64,000 nucleotides of DNA, from positions 1,612,001 through 1,676,000 of the forward strand of contig NZ_CP108644.1 of assembly GCF_041435495.1 (NCBI RefSeq). The letters are read 5' to 3'. The notes beneath the pieces are model-generated. The model was given only the letters and a program-made list of their open reading frames with translations. It did not search any database and was not told the DNA's origin. The position numbers and the translations under genes are program-made. Source of the stretch: Streptomyces sp. NBC_01116 (lineage in GTDB: Bacteria > Actinomycetota > Actinomycetes > Streptomycetales > Streptomycetaceae). Shown piece by piece: positions 8,691 through 18,545 of this stretch (position 1 is its first letter; every line of letters begins with the position of its first letter).

Positions 8691-8801
8691 CCTCCGTACA
8701 GCCTGTTCGGTGAGCGCCTCCCGTACGGACCGTTCGGTGAGCGCCGTCCTCCCGTACGGACCGTTCCGTGAGCGCCTCCCGTACGGACCGTTCGGCGAAC
8801 G
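8691..8801. repeat. Four imperfect tandem copies of a ~27-bp unit
   Basis: The unit CCTCCCGTACGGACCGTTCG (first 20 bases; it continues GTGAGCG) occurs at 8691-8716 (diverged), 8717-8743, 8744-8774 (with a 4-bp insertion) and 8775-8801. Each unit carries the palindrome CCGTACGG. The array fills the gap between the convergent SLATT-like and SLOG-like genes. It may act as a bidirectional terminator or be a slippage-generated array. It has no spacers, so it is not CRISPR. Confidence 0.85.
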
Positions 8802-8808
8802 CCTCCGG

Positions 8809-9288
8809 TCAGCCGCGCAGCACTCCGTCGCGCCAGATCACGGTGACGGGGCGGCCCAGGGCGCGGGCGTACGTCACGATGTCGCCCGTGCCGCCGAGGC
8901 CCCGCGCCGGGAGGCCGTCCCAGACCGCGAGCAGCCGGTCGCAGTGGTCGGCGATGTAGGCGCCCGCCGCGTAGTACGCCTCGTCGGTGGAGTGCGGGAA
9001 GTCGAGCCGGACCTCCCGCACCGCGCGCCCCTTGAGCGTCCGGTAGCGGGCGAGGTCGACGGCGTTCTCGAAACAGTCCTCGTAGTCGCCGCTGGGGATC
9101 ACGGCGGTCAGTTCGGCTCCGCAGGCGAGGGCGAGGTCGGCGAAGAGCTGGTCGGCGCCGACCGCCAGGCTGGAGAGTGCGTGCGTCGTGCCGTCGAGTC
9201 CGCACAGGGCGGCCCGCAGCCCCGCGAGCACATGGGCCTCGGCCTCGGCGGGGATGGAGCGGTGACCGGTCACTCCGATGCGATGCAC
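8809..9288 (-). CDS. SLOG-like nucleotide-sensor protein
   Basis: The protein is 159 residues from GTG 9288, chosen because an AGGGGG motif lies about ten bases upstream and the conserved region begins at once (VHRIGVTGHRS). The pattern fits a Rossmann-like SLOG domain: an early GHR turn, GADQLFADLALACGAEL with VIPSGDYEDCF, and AYIADHCDRLLAVWDG followed by GLGGTGDIVTYARALGRPV. Family knowledge: SLOG domains bind nucleotides or nucleotide-like ligands and are often paired with SLATT effectors. The gene is convergent with the DUF4231 gene across a tandem repeat. The ligand is unknown. Confidence 0.65.
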   Translation of the reverse strand: MHRIGVTGHRSIPAEAEAHVLAGLRAALCGLDGTTHALSSLAVGADQLFADLALACGAELTAVIPSGDYEDCFENAVDLARYRTLKGRAVREVRLDFPHSTDEAYYAAGAYIADHCDRLLAVWDGLPARGLGGTGDIVTYARALGRPVTVIWRDGVLRG

Positions 9289-9417
9289 GGATCTGCTACC
9301 CCCTTTGCCAGCGGAGCACGGCGGAGGGCGCGCCCGCCCCGTCGCTCCGCCCCCGTCGCCCCGTAGCGGCGACCCGTCGTGGCGACATCCTCTCAAGAGC
9401 TCCCCGGCGAACGGGAG

Positions 9418-9443
9418 CCCCCGTCCGGAATTCCGGACGGGGG
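9418..9443. terminator. Perfect 26-nt palindrome downstream of sprB
   Basis: Two 13-nt arms meet with no loop at GAATTC (left arm CCCCCGTCCGGAA). It lies 45 nt past the sprB stop on the minus strand and is the likely terminator. It could also stop transcription coming from the other side. Confidence 0.7.
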
Positions 9444-9487
9444 CACGTATGTACGGACGGTTCCGTCACCGGCCGGTGTGGGACCGG

Positions 9488-10555
<1,068 letters not shown>

Positions 10556-10562
10556 TCACACA

Positions 10563-10606
10563 CGCCTCCGGCCCCGGGAGCCGTGGGGCTGCCGGGGCCG
10601 GAGGCG
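10563..10606 (-). terminator. 15-bp stem-loop after the DUF1684 gene
   Basis: The stem CGCCTCCGGCCCCGG pairs with its complement across a 14-nt loop that has a small inner stem. It starts 12 nt beyond the stop of the DUF1684 gene (minus strand) and fits a terminator. Confidence 0.75.
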
Positions 10607-10617
10607 CCTTGCGCGGG

Positions 10618-11439
10618 TCAGGCGTCGATCCGGTTCCGCTCCCCCGCAGGGACCGCCACGGGAAGCGTGTTGCCCGGGGGCGGGAAGGGGCAGATGAAGT
10701 GATCGGCGAAGGCGCACGGCGGCAGCAGCGCGCGGTTGAGGTCGACGCTGACGCTGCCGTCGGCGGCGGGCGCGCCGGGCCGCAGGAAACGGAAGCGGTA
10801 GCTGCCGTTCCCGCTGGTCGCGTCGGAGAAGACGGCCCACAGCGACCCGTCGGGTTCGACCGCGACCTGAAGCGTGTGCTCGTCGCCGTCGACCGTGAAG
10901 GCGATCTCCCCGCCGAGCCCGAGACCGCGCTCGACCCCGTCCGCGTTGGCCACCTGAACGGTCCGGTCCCCACCGTAGGGACGGAAGGTCCCCGGCAGTG
11001 CCCAGCGGGGGTCGTACGGGGTGGCCTCGATGGTCGAGAAGGCGTGCCGGGCCGGTGATCCCGGGTCGAAGTCCCGTACCGCCCACAGCCCTTCGCGGCG
11101 GAGCACCACGAGCCGCCGATCCCCCTGCGCCACCCGGGAGTCGTCGATCGGTCCGCGGTCCGCGCCGAGCACGACCTCGCCGGTCAGCGGCTTGCCGTCG
11201 ACCACGAGGCCGTCCTCGGCGGCGGCCGTGAGGACCACCTCGTCGCCCCTCTCGCGCCAGTGCCCCGGCACGGCCGGAATTCGCCCTTCCGGGTAGTCGG
11301 AGAGCCAGTGGGTTCCGGTCAGGGAGAGAGGGCCGTACGGGGCGGCGACGGCGACGACGCGCCCTTCGTGCCACCGCTGCCAGTCCTGTGCGGCGTCCGG
11401 CCCGCCGCCCTGCTCCTGCTGCTGTGCGTCCGTGCTCAT
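10618..11439 (-). CDS. DUF1684 family protein
   Basis: The protein is 273 residues with no signal peptide or membrane helix. The C-terminal signature LLPPCAFADHFICPFPPPGN with following basic/acidic residues is diagnostic of DUF1684. Beta-rich segments precede it (WLSDYPEGRIPAVPG, YDPRWALPGTFRPYGG). The biochemical role is unknown. It lies 4 nt beyond the stop of the flavin monooxygenase gene 11444-12736 and is transcribed in the same direction, but its start (11439) is separated from that stop by only those bases, so it could be read through as the last gene of the organosulfur operon. Confidence 0.85.
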   Translation of the reverse strand: MSTDAQQQEQGGGPDAAQDWQRWHEGRVVAVAAPYGPLSLTGTHWLSDYPEGRIPAVPGHWRERGDEVVLTAAAEDGLVVDGKPLTGEVVLGADRGPIDDSRVAQGDRRLVVLRREGLWAVRDFDPGSPARHAFSTIEATPYDPRWALPGTFRPYGGDRTVQVANADGVERGLGLGGEIAFTVDGDEHTLQVAVEPDGSLWAVFSDATSGNGSYRFRFLRPGAPAADGSVSVDLNRALLPPCAFADHFICPFPPPGNTLPVAVPAGERNRIDA

Positions 11440-11443
11440 GCGG

Positions 11444-12736
11444 TCAACCTTTCCATACCGGCTCCGGCAGGCCGAGGTGCGACCGCAGGGTGGAGCCGGT
11501 GTATTCGGTGCGGAATGCTCCGCTCTCCTGGAGGAGCGGGACGACCCGGTCGACGAAGTCGTCCAGGCCGCTCGGGGTGAGATGGGGTACGAGGATGAAA
11601 CCGTCGGCGGCCCGTTCGTCGACGAACGCGGTCAGCTCCGCCGCGACGGTCCGGGGCGAGCCGATGAACGACTGCCGGGTGGTCGTCTCGATGACCGTCT
11701 GCCTCAGGGACAGCCCCTTGGCCTCGGAGATCGCGCGCCAGCGGGCGACGATCGCGAAGGGGTCGCCGTGCCGGACCCGGCCCTGGGTGATCTCGGAGTC
11801 GGGGACGGGGTCGATGGCGGGGAGCGGCCCGTCGGGGTCGTACGCGGAGAGGTCGGTGCCCCAGATCTGCTCGGCGGTGAGGATCGCGTTCTGCGGCGAG
11901 ACCTGCTGCCGGCGGATCCCGGCGGCGCGCTCCTGGGCCTCGGCGTCGGTGTCGCCGGTCACCACGGTGACGCCCGGCATGATCTTCAGGTCGCCGGGCT
12001 CCCTGCCGTACGCCGCGAGCCGCGCCTTGACGTCGGCGTAGAAGTCGCGGCCCGCCTCCAGGGTGCCGTGCCGGGTGAAGATGACGTCGGCGGCCGAGGC
12101 GGCGAACTCCCGGCCCTCGTCGGAGTCCCCGGCCTGGATGACCACCGGGTGGCCCTGCGGCGGGCGCGGGACGGTGAACTCCCCGGAGATCGCGAACTGC
12201 GGCCCCTCGTGGGCGAAGGGCCGTGACGTGCCGTCGGGCGTCCAGGAGTCCCACAGCTCGCGGGCGGTGGCGACGAACTCGGCGGCCCGGGTGTACCGGT
12301 CGGCCCGGTCCAGATAGCCGCCCCGGCGGAAGTTCTCCCCGGTGAAGGCGTCGGACGAGGTCACCACGTTCCAGGCGGCCCGGCCCGCGCTGAGGTGGTC
12401 GAGGGTGGCGAGCCGGCGGGCGAGTTCGTAGGGCTCGTTGAAGGTGGCGTTGACGGTGGCGGCGAGGCCGAGCCGGTCGGTGACGGCGGCCAGCGCGTTC
12501 AGCACGGTCAGCGACTCGGGCCGGCCGACCACGTCGAGGTCGTGGACGCGGCCGTTGTGCTCGCGCAGCCGCAGCCCTTCGGCGAGGAAGAAGAAGTCGA
12601 ACTTCCCACGCTCGGCCGTCCTCGCCAGCTGCTCGAAGGAGGAGAAGTCGATCTGGCTGCGGGAGCGGGGATCGGCCCACACGGTGGTGTTGTTGACGCC
12701 GGGGAAATGGGCGGCGAGGTGCATCGGACGGGGCAC
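11444..12736 (-). CDS. NtaA/SnaA/DszA-family flavin-dependent monooxygenase
   Basis: A 430-residue LLM-class (bacterial luciferase-like) oxidoreductase. Diagnostic segments are FDFFFLAEGLRLREHNG, DHLSAGRAAWNVVTS, GHPVVIQAGDSDEGREFAA and a C-terminal GFILVPHLTPSGLDDFVDRVVPLLQ. Such enzymes use reduced FMN from a partner reductase to oxidise sulfonates, sulfones, aminopolycarboxylates or similar compounds. GTG 12736 is chosen because GGAGG lies seven bases upstream and it follows the preceding stop by 2 nt, so the two monooxygenases are coupled. An ATG four codons later is an alternative. Position beside two ABC binding proteins and a Cys-type leader suggests an organosulfur substrate (inference). 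Confidence 0.85.
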   Translation of the reverse strand: MPRPMHLAAHFPGVNNTTVWADPRSRSQIDFSSFEQLARTAERGKFDFFFLAEGLRLREHNGRVHDLDVVGRPESLTVLNALAAVTDRLGLAATVNATFNEPYELARRLATLDHLSAGRAAWNVVTSSDAFTGENFRRGGYLDRADRYTRAAEFVATARELWDSWTPDGTSRPFAHEGPQFAISGEFTVPRPPQGHPVVIQAGDSDEGREFAASAADVIFTRHGTLEAGRDFYADVKARLAAYGREPGDLKIMPGVTVVTGDTDAEAQERAAGIRRQQVSPQNAILTAEQIWGTDLSAYDPDGPLPAIDPVPDSEITQGRVRHGDPFAIVARWRAISEAKGLSLRQTVIETTTRQSFIGSPRTVAAELTAFVDERAADGFILVPHLTPSGLDDFVDRVVPLLQESGAFRTEYTGSTLRSHLGLPEPVWKG

Positions 12737-12738
12737 GG

Positions 12739-13815
12739 TCAGACCTCCTTCGCGACGGCCCTGGCGGCGGCGTAGCGGCTCGCGGGACGCACGAGCCCCA
12801 GGTGTTCGCGCAGGGTGCCGCCGGGATGGAAGGTGCGGAAGAGGCTGCGGTGCTGGAGGAGGGCCACGGTGCCGTTGACGATCCTTTCGAGGTCGCGTTC
12901 GGGAGTGATGGGCGTGAGGTGGAAGCCGTCGGCCGCGCCCGCCCGGTGCCACTGGGCGATGAGGTCGGCGAGGTCGACCGGGCCGCCCCGGAAGTAGGTG
13001 CCGCGCCCGGCGAGCCGCGGCCCGCTCTCCAGACCGGGTTCCGGCGCGGTCTCCATGTCGCCGAGGTCGACGGTGAGGGCGACCAGGACCCGCAGTGCCC
13101 CGGGGTCGCGCCCGTGGGCGGCTGCCTTGGCCCGCACCTCGTCGCGGACGGCGGCCGCCTGCTCGGGTGTGGTGGCCCGGATGTGGACGACGTCGGCGTG
13201 CCGGGCGGCCGCCTCGCGGGCCGGGCCGGTGGTGGCGTCGATGACGGTGACGGGACGGCCCTGCGGCGGGCGCGGCACGATGGCGGGGCCCCGTACGGAG
13301 AAGGTGGCGCCCTCGAAGTCGACGTAGTGCAGTTTGTCCCGGTCGATGAAGCGGCCGGTGGCGGTGTCCCTGATCTCGGCGTCGTCCTCCCAGCTGTCCC
13401 ACAGCCGCCCGGAGACGTCGGCCACTTCCCCGGCCTCCTGCCACAGGGCGGCGGGCGGTGCCGCGGTGCGTCTGCCGAAGAGCCGTGCCTCCGCCTCGGT
13501 GGTGGAGACGTCCGCGCTCCAGCCGGCGCGGCCCCGGCTCACCCAGTCCAGGGTGGCGACGGCGGAGGAGACGTGGAAGGGCTCGGTGTGGGTGGTGGTG
13601 ACGGTCGGGACGAGGCCGATGCGGTCGGTGGCGGGCGCGACGCGGGCCAGGACGGCGAGCGCGTCGAGTCCGGGGCGGGCGAACGAGTCGCCGAGGGTGA
13701 CGTAGTCGAGCGCGCCGTCCTCGGCGAGCCGGGCGAGCCGGAGGTAGTGCCCGGCGTCGTAGTGCGGCGGGCCGCCGATCTCGGCGGCCAGGTGGAGGGA
13801 TGTACGTGCGGACAT
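12739..13815 (-). CDS. LLM-class flavin-dependent oxidoreductase
   Basis: The protein is 358 residues and a paralogue-like relative of the next gene but shorter. Family features are SLHLAAEIGGPPHYDAGHY at the start, TDRIGLVPTVTTTHTEPFHVSSAVATLDWVSRGRAGW in pieces around 75-110, and GRPVTVIDATTGPAREAAARHADVV in the middle. It probably works with the same reduced flavin pool on a related substrate. The ATG has AGAGG seven to eight bases upstream. It is the first of the two coupled monooxygenase genes and lies 127 nt downstream of a binding-protein gene on the same strand, with a hairpin in between. Confidence 0.8.
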   Translation of the reverse strand: MSARTSLHLAAEIGGPPHYDAGHYLRLARLAEDGALDYVTLGDSFARPGLDALAVLARVAPATDRIGLVPTVTTTHTEPFHVSSAVATLDWVSRGRAGWSADVSTTEAEARLFGRRTAAPPAALWQEAGEVADVSGRLWDSWEDDAEIRDTATGRFIDRDKLHYVDFEGATFSVRGPAIVPRPPQGRPVTVIDATTGPAREAAARHADVVHIRATTPEQAAAVRDEVRAKAAAHGRDPGALRVLVALTVDLGDMETAPEPGLESGPRLAGRGTYFRGGPVDLADLIAQWHRAGAADGFHLTPITPERDLERIVNGTVALLQHRSLFRTFHPGGTLREHLGLVRPASRYAAARAVAKEV

Positions 13816-13882
13816 GCGGGGACCTCTCGGGTCGACGGTCGGTCGGGGCTGCGCGAGGCCGTTCACCGTTGCCCCTGCCGCT

Positions 13883-13918
13883 CCCCGGCCGCACGCCGGA
13901 CGGGGCGCGCGGCCGGGG
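13883..13918 (-). terminator. Candidate hairpin after the binding-protein gene
   Basis: A 10-bp stem CCCCGGCCGC pairs across 16 nt. It sits 25-60 nt beyond the stop of the lipoprotein gene and before the monooxygenase pair, so it may attenuate rather than fully end transcription. Confidence 0.45.
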
Positions 13919-13942
13919 TGGCGGGCCCGGTGGGCCCCGGCG

Positions 13943-14917
13943 TCAGCTCTTCGTCTTCGGCAGGCCGGGCGGGTTGATCTCCGACTTCTCCACGGCCTCG
14001 CCGCTGAGCCCCCAGCGCTCCAGGACCTTGGCGTACGAGCCGTCCTCGACGATGTGGTCGATCGCGGCGGCGTACGCCTCGACCAGGCCACTGCCCTTCT
14101 TGGTGGTGGCGGCGATCTTGCCCTGGAGGCCGCCGCCGGCTCCGGAGATCTGTCCGGCGATCTCGCTCTGGCCGGACGTCGCCACGTGGTAGGCGGCGGA
14201 CGGGCTCGGGCCGAGGTGGGCGTCGATGCGGCCCGACTGGAGGGGGAGGTAGTAGTCGTTCTCCTTCTGGAAGTACTTGATCTCCACGGGCTCGCGCCCG
14301 GCCTTGACGTTCTCCTCGCTCCACTCGACGAGGATCTTCTCCTGGTTGGTGCCGGAGGAGACCGAGATCGTCTTGCCGGCGACGTCGGCGGGGCCCTTCA
14401 CCTTCCAGCCGGAGCCCTTCTTCGCCTCGAAGGCGATGTTGTCGAGCCGGTAGGTGGCGAAGTCGTACTTCTCCTTGCGCTCCTCGGTCACGGTGACGTT
14501 GGAGAGGACCCCGTCGAACTTGGAGCTGTCCAGGCCGACGAAGAGGTTCTCCCAGGAGACCTGCTCGAACTCCGGCTTCAGACCGAGGGTGTCGGCGACG
14601 AGGGTGGCGATGTCGATCTCGGAACCGATCCGGGTCTTGTCGTCGGTGGCGTAGAAGCCGAGCGGCGGCACGGCGTCCGCGCTGGCCCCGAACCTCAGCG
14701 TGCCGCGCTCGCGGATCGCCTCGGGGACGAGTGCGGCGACGGCGTCGGCCTTCTTGCCCCTGAGGCGGTCCTGGTCGGGGCTGGTGTTGATCCCGGTGTC
14801 CTTCTTGTCCTTGGACGCCGCCACGTCGGCGGAGACGTCGGGGTCGCCGCAGGCGGTGAGCAGTCCGATGGCGGTGAGTGTGGCGAGGGCGGCGGTGATG
14901 CTGCGGCGGATGGACAC
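13943..14917 (-). CDS. Amino-acid-type ABC transporter substrate-binding lipoprotein
   Basis: The protein is 324 residues. The signal sequence ends with lipobox LTAC (IGLLTACGDP), so the mature protein is a membrane-anchored lipoprotein. The body is a family 3 solute-binding protein: LRFGASADAVPPLGFYATD, GSEIDIATLVADTLGL, LDSSKFDGVLSNVTVTEERKEK and the C-terminal YAKVLERWGLS. The ligand is probably a small amino-acid-like molecule; a sulfur compound is inferred from context. GTG 14917 has GGAG seven bases upstream. It is followed on the minus strand by the monooxygenases and preceded by the ATPase and permeases, all co-directional. Confidence 0.9.
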   Translation of the reverse strand: MSIRRSITAALATLTAIGLLTACGDPDVSADVAASKDKKDTGINTSPDQDRLRGKKADAVAALVPEAIRERGTLRFGASADAVPPLGFYATDDKTRIGSEIDIATLVADTLGLKPEFEQVSWENLFVGLDSSKFDGVLSNVTVTEERKEKYDFATYRLDNIAFEAKKGSGWKVKGPADVAGKTISVSSGTNQEKILVEWSEENVKAGREPVEIKYFQKENDYYLPLQSGRIDAHLGPSPSAAYHVATSGQSEIAGQISGAGGGLQGKIAATTKKGSGLVEAYAAAIDHIVEDGSYAKVLERWGLSGEAVEKSEINPPGLPKTKS

Positions 14918-14957
14918 CTGCGTACTCCTTGCGGATGAGCGATGCATGGGGGTTGTG

Positions 14958-15731
14958 TCAGAGAACCTTGGAGAGGAACGCCCGGGTGCGCTCCTGGGTG
15001 GGGCGGTCCAGCAGGTCGGCGGGCGGGCCCTGCTCGACGATGCGGCCCTCGTCCATGAAGACGACGGTGTCGGCGACCTCGCGGGCGAAGCCGATCTCAT
15101 GGGTGACGACGATCATCGTGGTGCCGCCGTGCGCCAGGTCCTTGATGACGTCGAGGACCTCGCCGACGAGTTCCGGGTCCAGTGCGGACGTCGGCTCGTC
15201 GAAGAGCAGGAGCTTGGGCTCCAGCGCCAGGGCGCGGGCGATGGCGACGCGCTGCTGCTGGCCGCCGGAGAGCTGTCCGGGGTAGGCCGCCGCCTTCTCG
15301 GCGAGTCCGACCCGCTCCAGCAGCTTCTCCGCCGCCGCGACGGCCTCCTTGCGGGGGCGGCGCAGCGCGGAGACGGGCGCCTCGATGATGTTCTCCAGCA
15401 CGGTGAGGTGCGGGAAGAGGTTGAAGTTCTGGAAGACGAAGCCGATCTTGGTGCGCTGGCGCAGCACCTCGCGCTCGCGCAGCTCGTAGAGCTTGTCGCC
15501 GTCCCTGCGGTAGCCGACCAGGGTGCCGTCCACGCTGATCCAGCCCTGGTCGACCTTCTCCAGGTGGTTGATGGTGCGCAGCAGGGTGGACTTGCCGGAG
15601 CCGGAGGGGCCGAGGACGACGGTGACCTCGCCGGGCCGCACCGAGAGGTCGATGCCGCGCAGCACCTCCAGGGAGCCGAAGCTCTTGTGCACGGAGCGGA
15701 TCTCGACCATGGCATCGCTGGGTGCGCTCAT
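14958..15731 (-). CDS. Polar amino-acid-type ABC transporter ATP-binding protein
   Basis: The protein is 257 residues with complete ATPase motifs: Walker [12 protein letters not shown]-loop [10 protein letters not shown], signature LSGGQQQR, Walker [13 protein letters not shown] and H-switch VVTHE. It belongs to the GlnQ/HisP subfamily. The ATG overlaps the upstream permease stop (ATGA), so the two are translationally coupled. It is the only ATPase in the locus and so probably serves both permeases. A second ATG 6 codons later is possible but has less support. Confidence 0.92.
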   Translation of the reverse strand: MSAPSDAMVEIRSVHKSFGSLEVLRGIDLSVRPGEVTVVLGPSGSGKSTLLRTINHLEKVDQGWISVDGTLVGYRRDGDKLYELREREVLRQRTKIGFVFQNFNLFPHLTVLENIIEAPVSALRRPRKEAVAAAEKLLERVGLAEKAAAYPGQLSGGQQQRVAIARALALEPKLLLFDEPTSALDPELVGEVLDVIKDLAHGGTTMIVVTHEIGFAREVADTVVFMDEGRIVEQGPPADLLDRPTQERTRAFLSKVL

Positions 15732-16645
15732 CGCACGGCCCCCTTGGCGTAGTGACGTTCGACGTAGTACTGGACGATCGAGAGGGCGGTGGTCAGGAGG
15801 ATGTACCAGGCGGTGGCGACCATCAGCAGCGGGACGACCCGGCCGCTGCGGCCGTAGACGACCTGGACCTGGTAGAAGAGCTCGCCGATCGCCATGACGG
15901 AGACGATCGAGGTGCCCTTGAACAGCGAGATGATCTCGTTGGCCGCGTTGGGCAGGATGGAGCGCATCGCCTGCGGGAGCACGATCCGCCGCAGCTGCCG
16001 GAGCTTGGGGATGCCGAGGGCGGAGGCGGCCTCCAACTGGCCTCCGCCGACGGCCAGTACGCCGCCGCGCACGATCTCCGCCGCGTACGCCGCCTGGTGC
16101 AGCGCGAGGCCCAGGACGGCCGCGCTGACCGCGCCGACCAGGTTCATCGTGTCGAAGGTGAAGAGGCCCGGCCCGAACGGGATGCCGAACTGCAACTCCT
16201 TGTAGAGGTAGGCGAGGTTGAACCAGAACAGCAGTTGCACGATGAGCGGGATCGAGCGGAACGCCCAGATGTAGCCGTACGCGACCGTCCTCAGGAACGG
16301 ACTGGCCGACAGCCGCATGAACGCCAGCACGATGCCGAGCGCGAAGCCGAGGACCGTGCCGTAGAAGGTCAGTTGGAGGGTGAGCCAGACCGCCTTGAGG
16401 ATGACCGGAGCGGCGAAGAACTGCGCGAAGACGTCCCACTCCCAGCCGGGGTTGGTGACCAGCCCGTTGACGAACTGGGCGATCAGGACGGCGGTCACGG
16501 CGACGGCGACCCAGCGCCAGGGGTGGCGGGCCGGGACGACCGTCAGCTCTCCGTGGTCGGTGCCGGGGTCGGCGACTTTCGGAGCGGGTGGACCGTCGGG
16601 GGTCCCGGCGGATGGATCGATGGGTGGATCGCTGGTCAGCGACAT
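15728..16645 (-). CDS. Amino-acid-type ABC transporter permease
   Basis: The protein is 305 residues. A proline-rich cytoplasmic N-terminus (~45 residues) is followed by about five to six membrane segments. The EAA loop, which contacts the ATPase, reads [22 protein letters not shown]. The HisM/GlnP pattern is clear in [17 protein letters not shown] and [18 protein letters not shown]. It couples to the ATPase gene through ATGA, and its closest relative is the other permease in this locus (18542-19408), with which it may form a heterodimer. Confidence 0.92.
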   Translation of the reverse strand: MSLTSDPPIDPSAGTPDGPPAPKVADPGTDHGELTVVPARHPWRWVAVAVTAVLIAQFVNGLVTNPGWEWDVFAQFFAAPVILKAVWLTLQLTFYGTVLGFALGIVLAFMRLSASPFLRTVAYGYIWAFRSIPLIVQLLFWFNLAYLYKELQFGIPFGPGLFTFDTMNLVGAVSAAVLGLALHQAAYAAEIVRGGVLAVGGGQLEAASALGIPKLRQLRRIVLPQAMRSILPNAANEIISLFKGTSIVSVMAIGELFYQVQVVYGRSGRVVPLLMVATAWYILLTTALSIVQYYVERHYAKGAVR

Positions 16646-16703
16646 GAGTGGAGTCCTTGGGCGCGGAGGCGGCGGTGGTACGGGAAGGGGTGCGGGCGGC
16701 CGG

Positions 16704-18545
16704 TCAGGAGGCGAGGCGGCCGCGACAGGAGAGGTCGCGAAGGAACGTGAGCGCGGCGCGCGCGGCGGCGTCGTTCTGCCGGAAGGCGGGGCCGCCGGTA
16801 CGGGGCCGGGTGAACGCGCCGCTGCTGCGGGCGGTGGTGAAAGGGCCCAGCGCGAAGCGGCGCGGGTGCGGGCGGCCGGCGCCGTCCAGCACCCGGCTGT
16901 CGGCCGGGTCCACGGAGAGCAGCCCGGTGTCGGTGACGGCGGCCCCGTCGTCGCGCAGGGAGCGCAGCAGGGGGCTCGCGGTGTGCTGGAGCGAAGGGTC
17001 GGGGAGGCGGGCCTCGACCAGGGCGCGGGCCTCGGTGTGCGCCCCGGGGACGGTGGTGCCGGTGGCCCGGAAGACACCGTGCTCCTCGTCGGTCTCCACG
17101 GTCAGGCCGGCGCCGAGGAAGCGGACGACGCCGGCCCGGGAGAGGGCCAGGAGCTGGTGGAGGCGCGGTCCCGGCGGCCCGGAGGCCAGGTAGCTGAAGA
17201 ACCCGTGCCACCAGTCGCCGATGTCGCCGAGCCGGACGAGCTGGGCGTAGGCGGAGAGCAGCCCGAGGAAGACCGCGAGATCCTCGCTGCGCCCCGGGTC
17301 GTGACGACGGGTCAGGTCGGCGGTGATGTAGGCGCGCAGCGCTTCCTGGAGCGCCTCGGGCGAGGCGTGGCGGATGCCTTCCAGGGGCCGGTCCAGGGCG
17401 TCCAGGTCGAGCCGGTCGGCAGGGTCGGGCACGGCCCCGGCGACGATCCCGGCCAGTTCGGGGCTGCCCGGGTCGGCGGCGGCGTACTTCTCGGCGAAGA
17501 CCTCGTGGGCCAGGGCGGTGCGCTCGGGGTGGGCGGTGAACAGCCGGTGGTAGTGGGCGTGGCCCAGCTCCTTCGCGACCACGGGCCAGACATCGCGGCG
17601 GAAGTCGAGCGGTCCCGGCCTGCTCAGCAGCTCCTCGGTCCACGCCTGCCCCGCGTGGAGCGGCAGCGGCGGGCGTTCGCCGGTCCAGCCGTAGCCGATC
17701 TTCGCGTGGTACGGGACGCCGCGCCGCGATCCGACGTACAGCACGGGCTCACGGCCCGACGGCAGGTAGACCCCGTTCTCGTGGCGCCCGCCGCGCCCTT
17801 CGGTGAGCAGGACCATCAGATCGATGAAGGCGAGCCCGAAGCCCCGGACGATGACCGCCTCCCCGGGGCGCAGGGCGTCGAGATCGCTGTCGGCGGTGAA
17901 GTCGGGCGGCAGATGGACCAGGTCGTGCCGCCGGGCGAAGGCGCCGAGCCGCTCCTGCTCGGGCTCCTCCTCGGCGTCGAGGTGGCCCACGGTCAGGACG
18001 ACGAGATCGGCGGTGAGGGGTTCGGCGCGGTCCTGGAGCCGGACGCGCTGACGGCCGCCGCGGGGGCCGGTGACGGCCAGGGCGGTGGTGCGGTGCTCGT
18101 GCACGGTGATGCCGGGCGGCAGAGCGGCCAGGGCGCGGTCGTAGGTCCAGCGCAGATAGGCGCTCTGGAGGCGCCGGGTGGGGAAGTCCGCTCCGGCGAG
18201 GCCGTGTATCTCGGCCAGGACGGCCGGATCCGCGTCCGGGACGACCCGGCCCGCGCGGACCTCCTCGGCCCAGGCGTCCAGGGCCGGGCCCGCCACGACG
18301 GGCCCGGCCAGCTCCACCGTCTCGTCGGTGAACATGGTGACGTCCTCGGCCATGGAGTTCATCCACAGCAGCGGCGACTGGTCGGGCCGCCAGATCCGTC
18401 CGCCGCCCGCCGGGTAGGGGTCGACCAGATGGATGTCCAGGCGCTGGTTCCCGTACAGCTCACCGGCGTTGGCGGCGATGCGCTCGATGACGCCGGTGCC
18501 GCGGGGGCCGCCGCCGATCACCACGACGCTGGGTGCGGAGGTCAT
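16704..18545 (-). CDS. FAD/NAD(P)-binding oxidoreductase-like protein
   Basis: The protein is 613 residues. An N-terminal Rossmann motif GGGPRGTG (11-18) binds the FAD ADP moiety. Later segments include YPAGGGRIWRPDQSPLLWMN, PTRRLQSAYLRWTYDRAL, DLVVLTVGHLDAE and RPGEAVIVRGFGLAFIDLMVLLTEGRGG. This is the large FAD/NAD(P)-binding family seen beside amino-acid-type ABC transporters in Streptomyces. The reaction is unknown; it could be a hydroxylase of the imported substrate or a partner of the monooxygenases. Its ATG overlaps the stop of the upstream permease (ATGA), and 58 nt separate it from the second permease. No signal peptide is present, so it acts in the cytoplasm. Confidence 0.8.
   Translation of the reverse strand: MTSAPSVVVIGGGPRGTGVIERIAANAGELYGNQRLDIHLVDPYPAGGGRIWRPDQSPLLWMNSMAEDVTMFTDETVELAGPVVAGPALDAWAEEVRAGRVVPDADPAVLAEIHGLAGADFPTRRLQSAYLRWTYDRALAALPPGITVHEHRTTALAVTGPRGGRQRVRLQDRAEPLTADLVVLTVGHLDAEEEPEQERLGAFARRHDLVHLPPDFTADSDLDALRPGEAVIVRGFGLAFIDLMVLLTEGRGGRHENGVYLPSGREPVLYVGSRRGVPYHAKIGYGWTGERPPLPLHAGQAWTEELLSRPGPLDFRRDVWPVVAKELGHAHYHRLFTAHPERTALAHEVFAEKYAAADPGSPELAGIVAGAVPDPADRLDLDALDRPLEGIRHASPEALQEALRAYITADLTRRHDPGRSEDLAVFLGLLSAYAQLVRLGDIGDWWHGFFSYLASGPPGPRLHQLLALSRAGVVRFLGAGLTVETDEEHGVFRATGTTVPGAHTEARALVEARLPDPSLQHTASPLLRSLRDDGAAVTDTGLLSVDPADSRVLDGAGRPHPRRFALGPFTTARSSGAFTRPRTGGPAFRQNDAAARAALTFLRDLSCRGRLAS

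Noticed and set aside
8691..8801. Possible CRISPR array
   Set aside because: Copies are directly adjacent with no unique spacers and no cas genes nearby.
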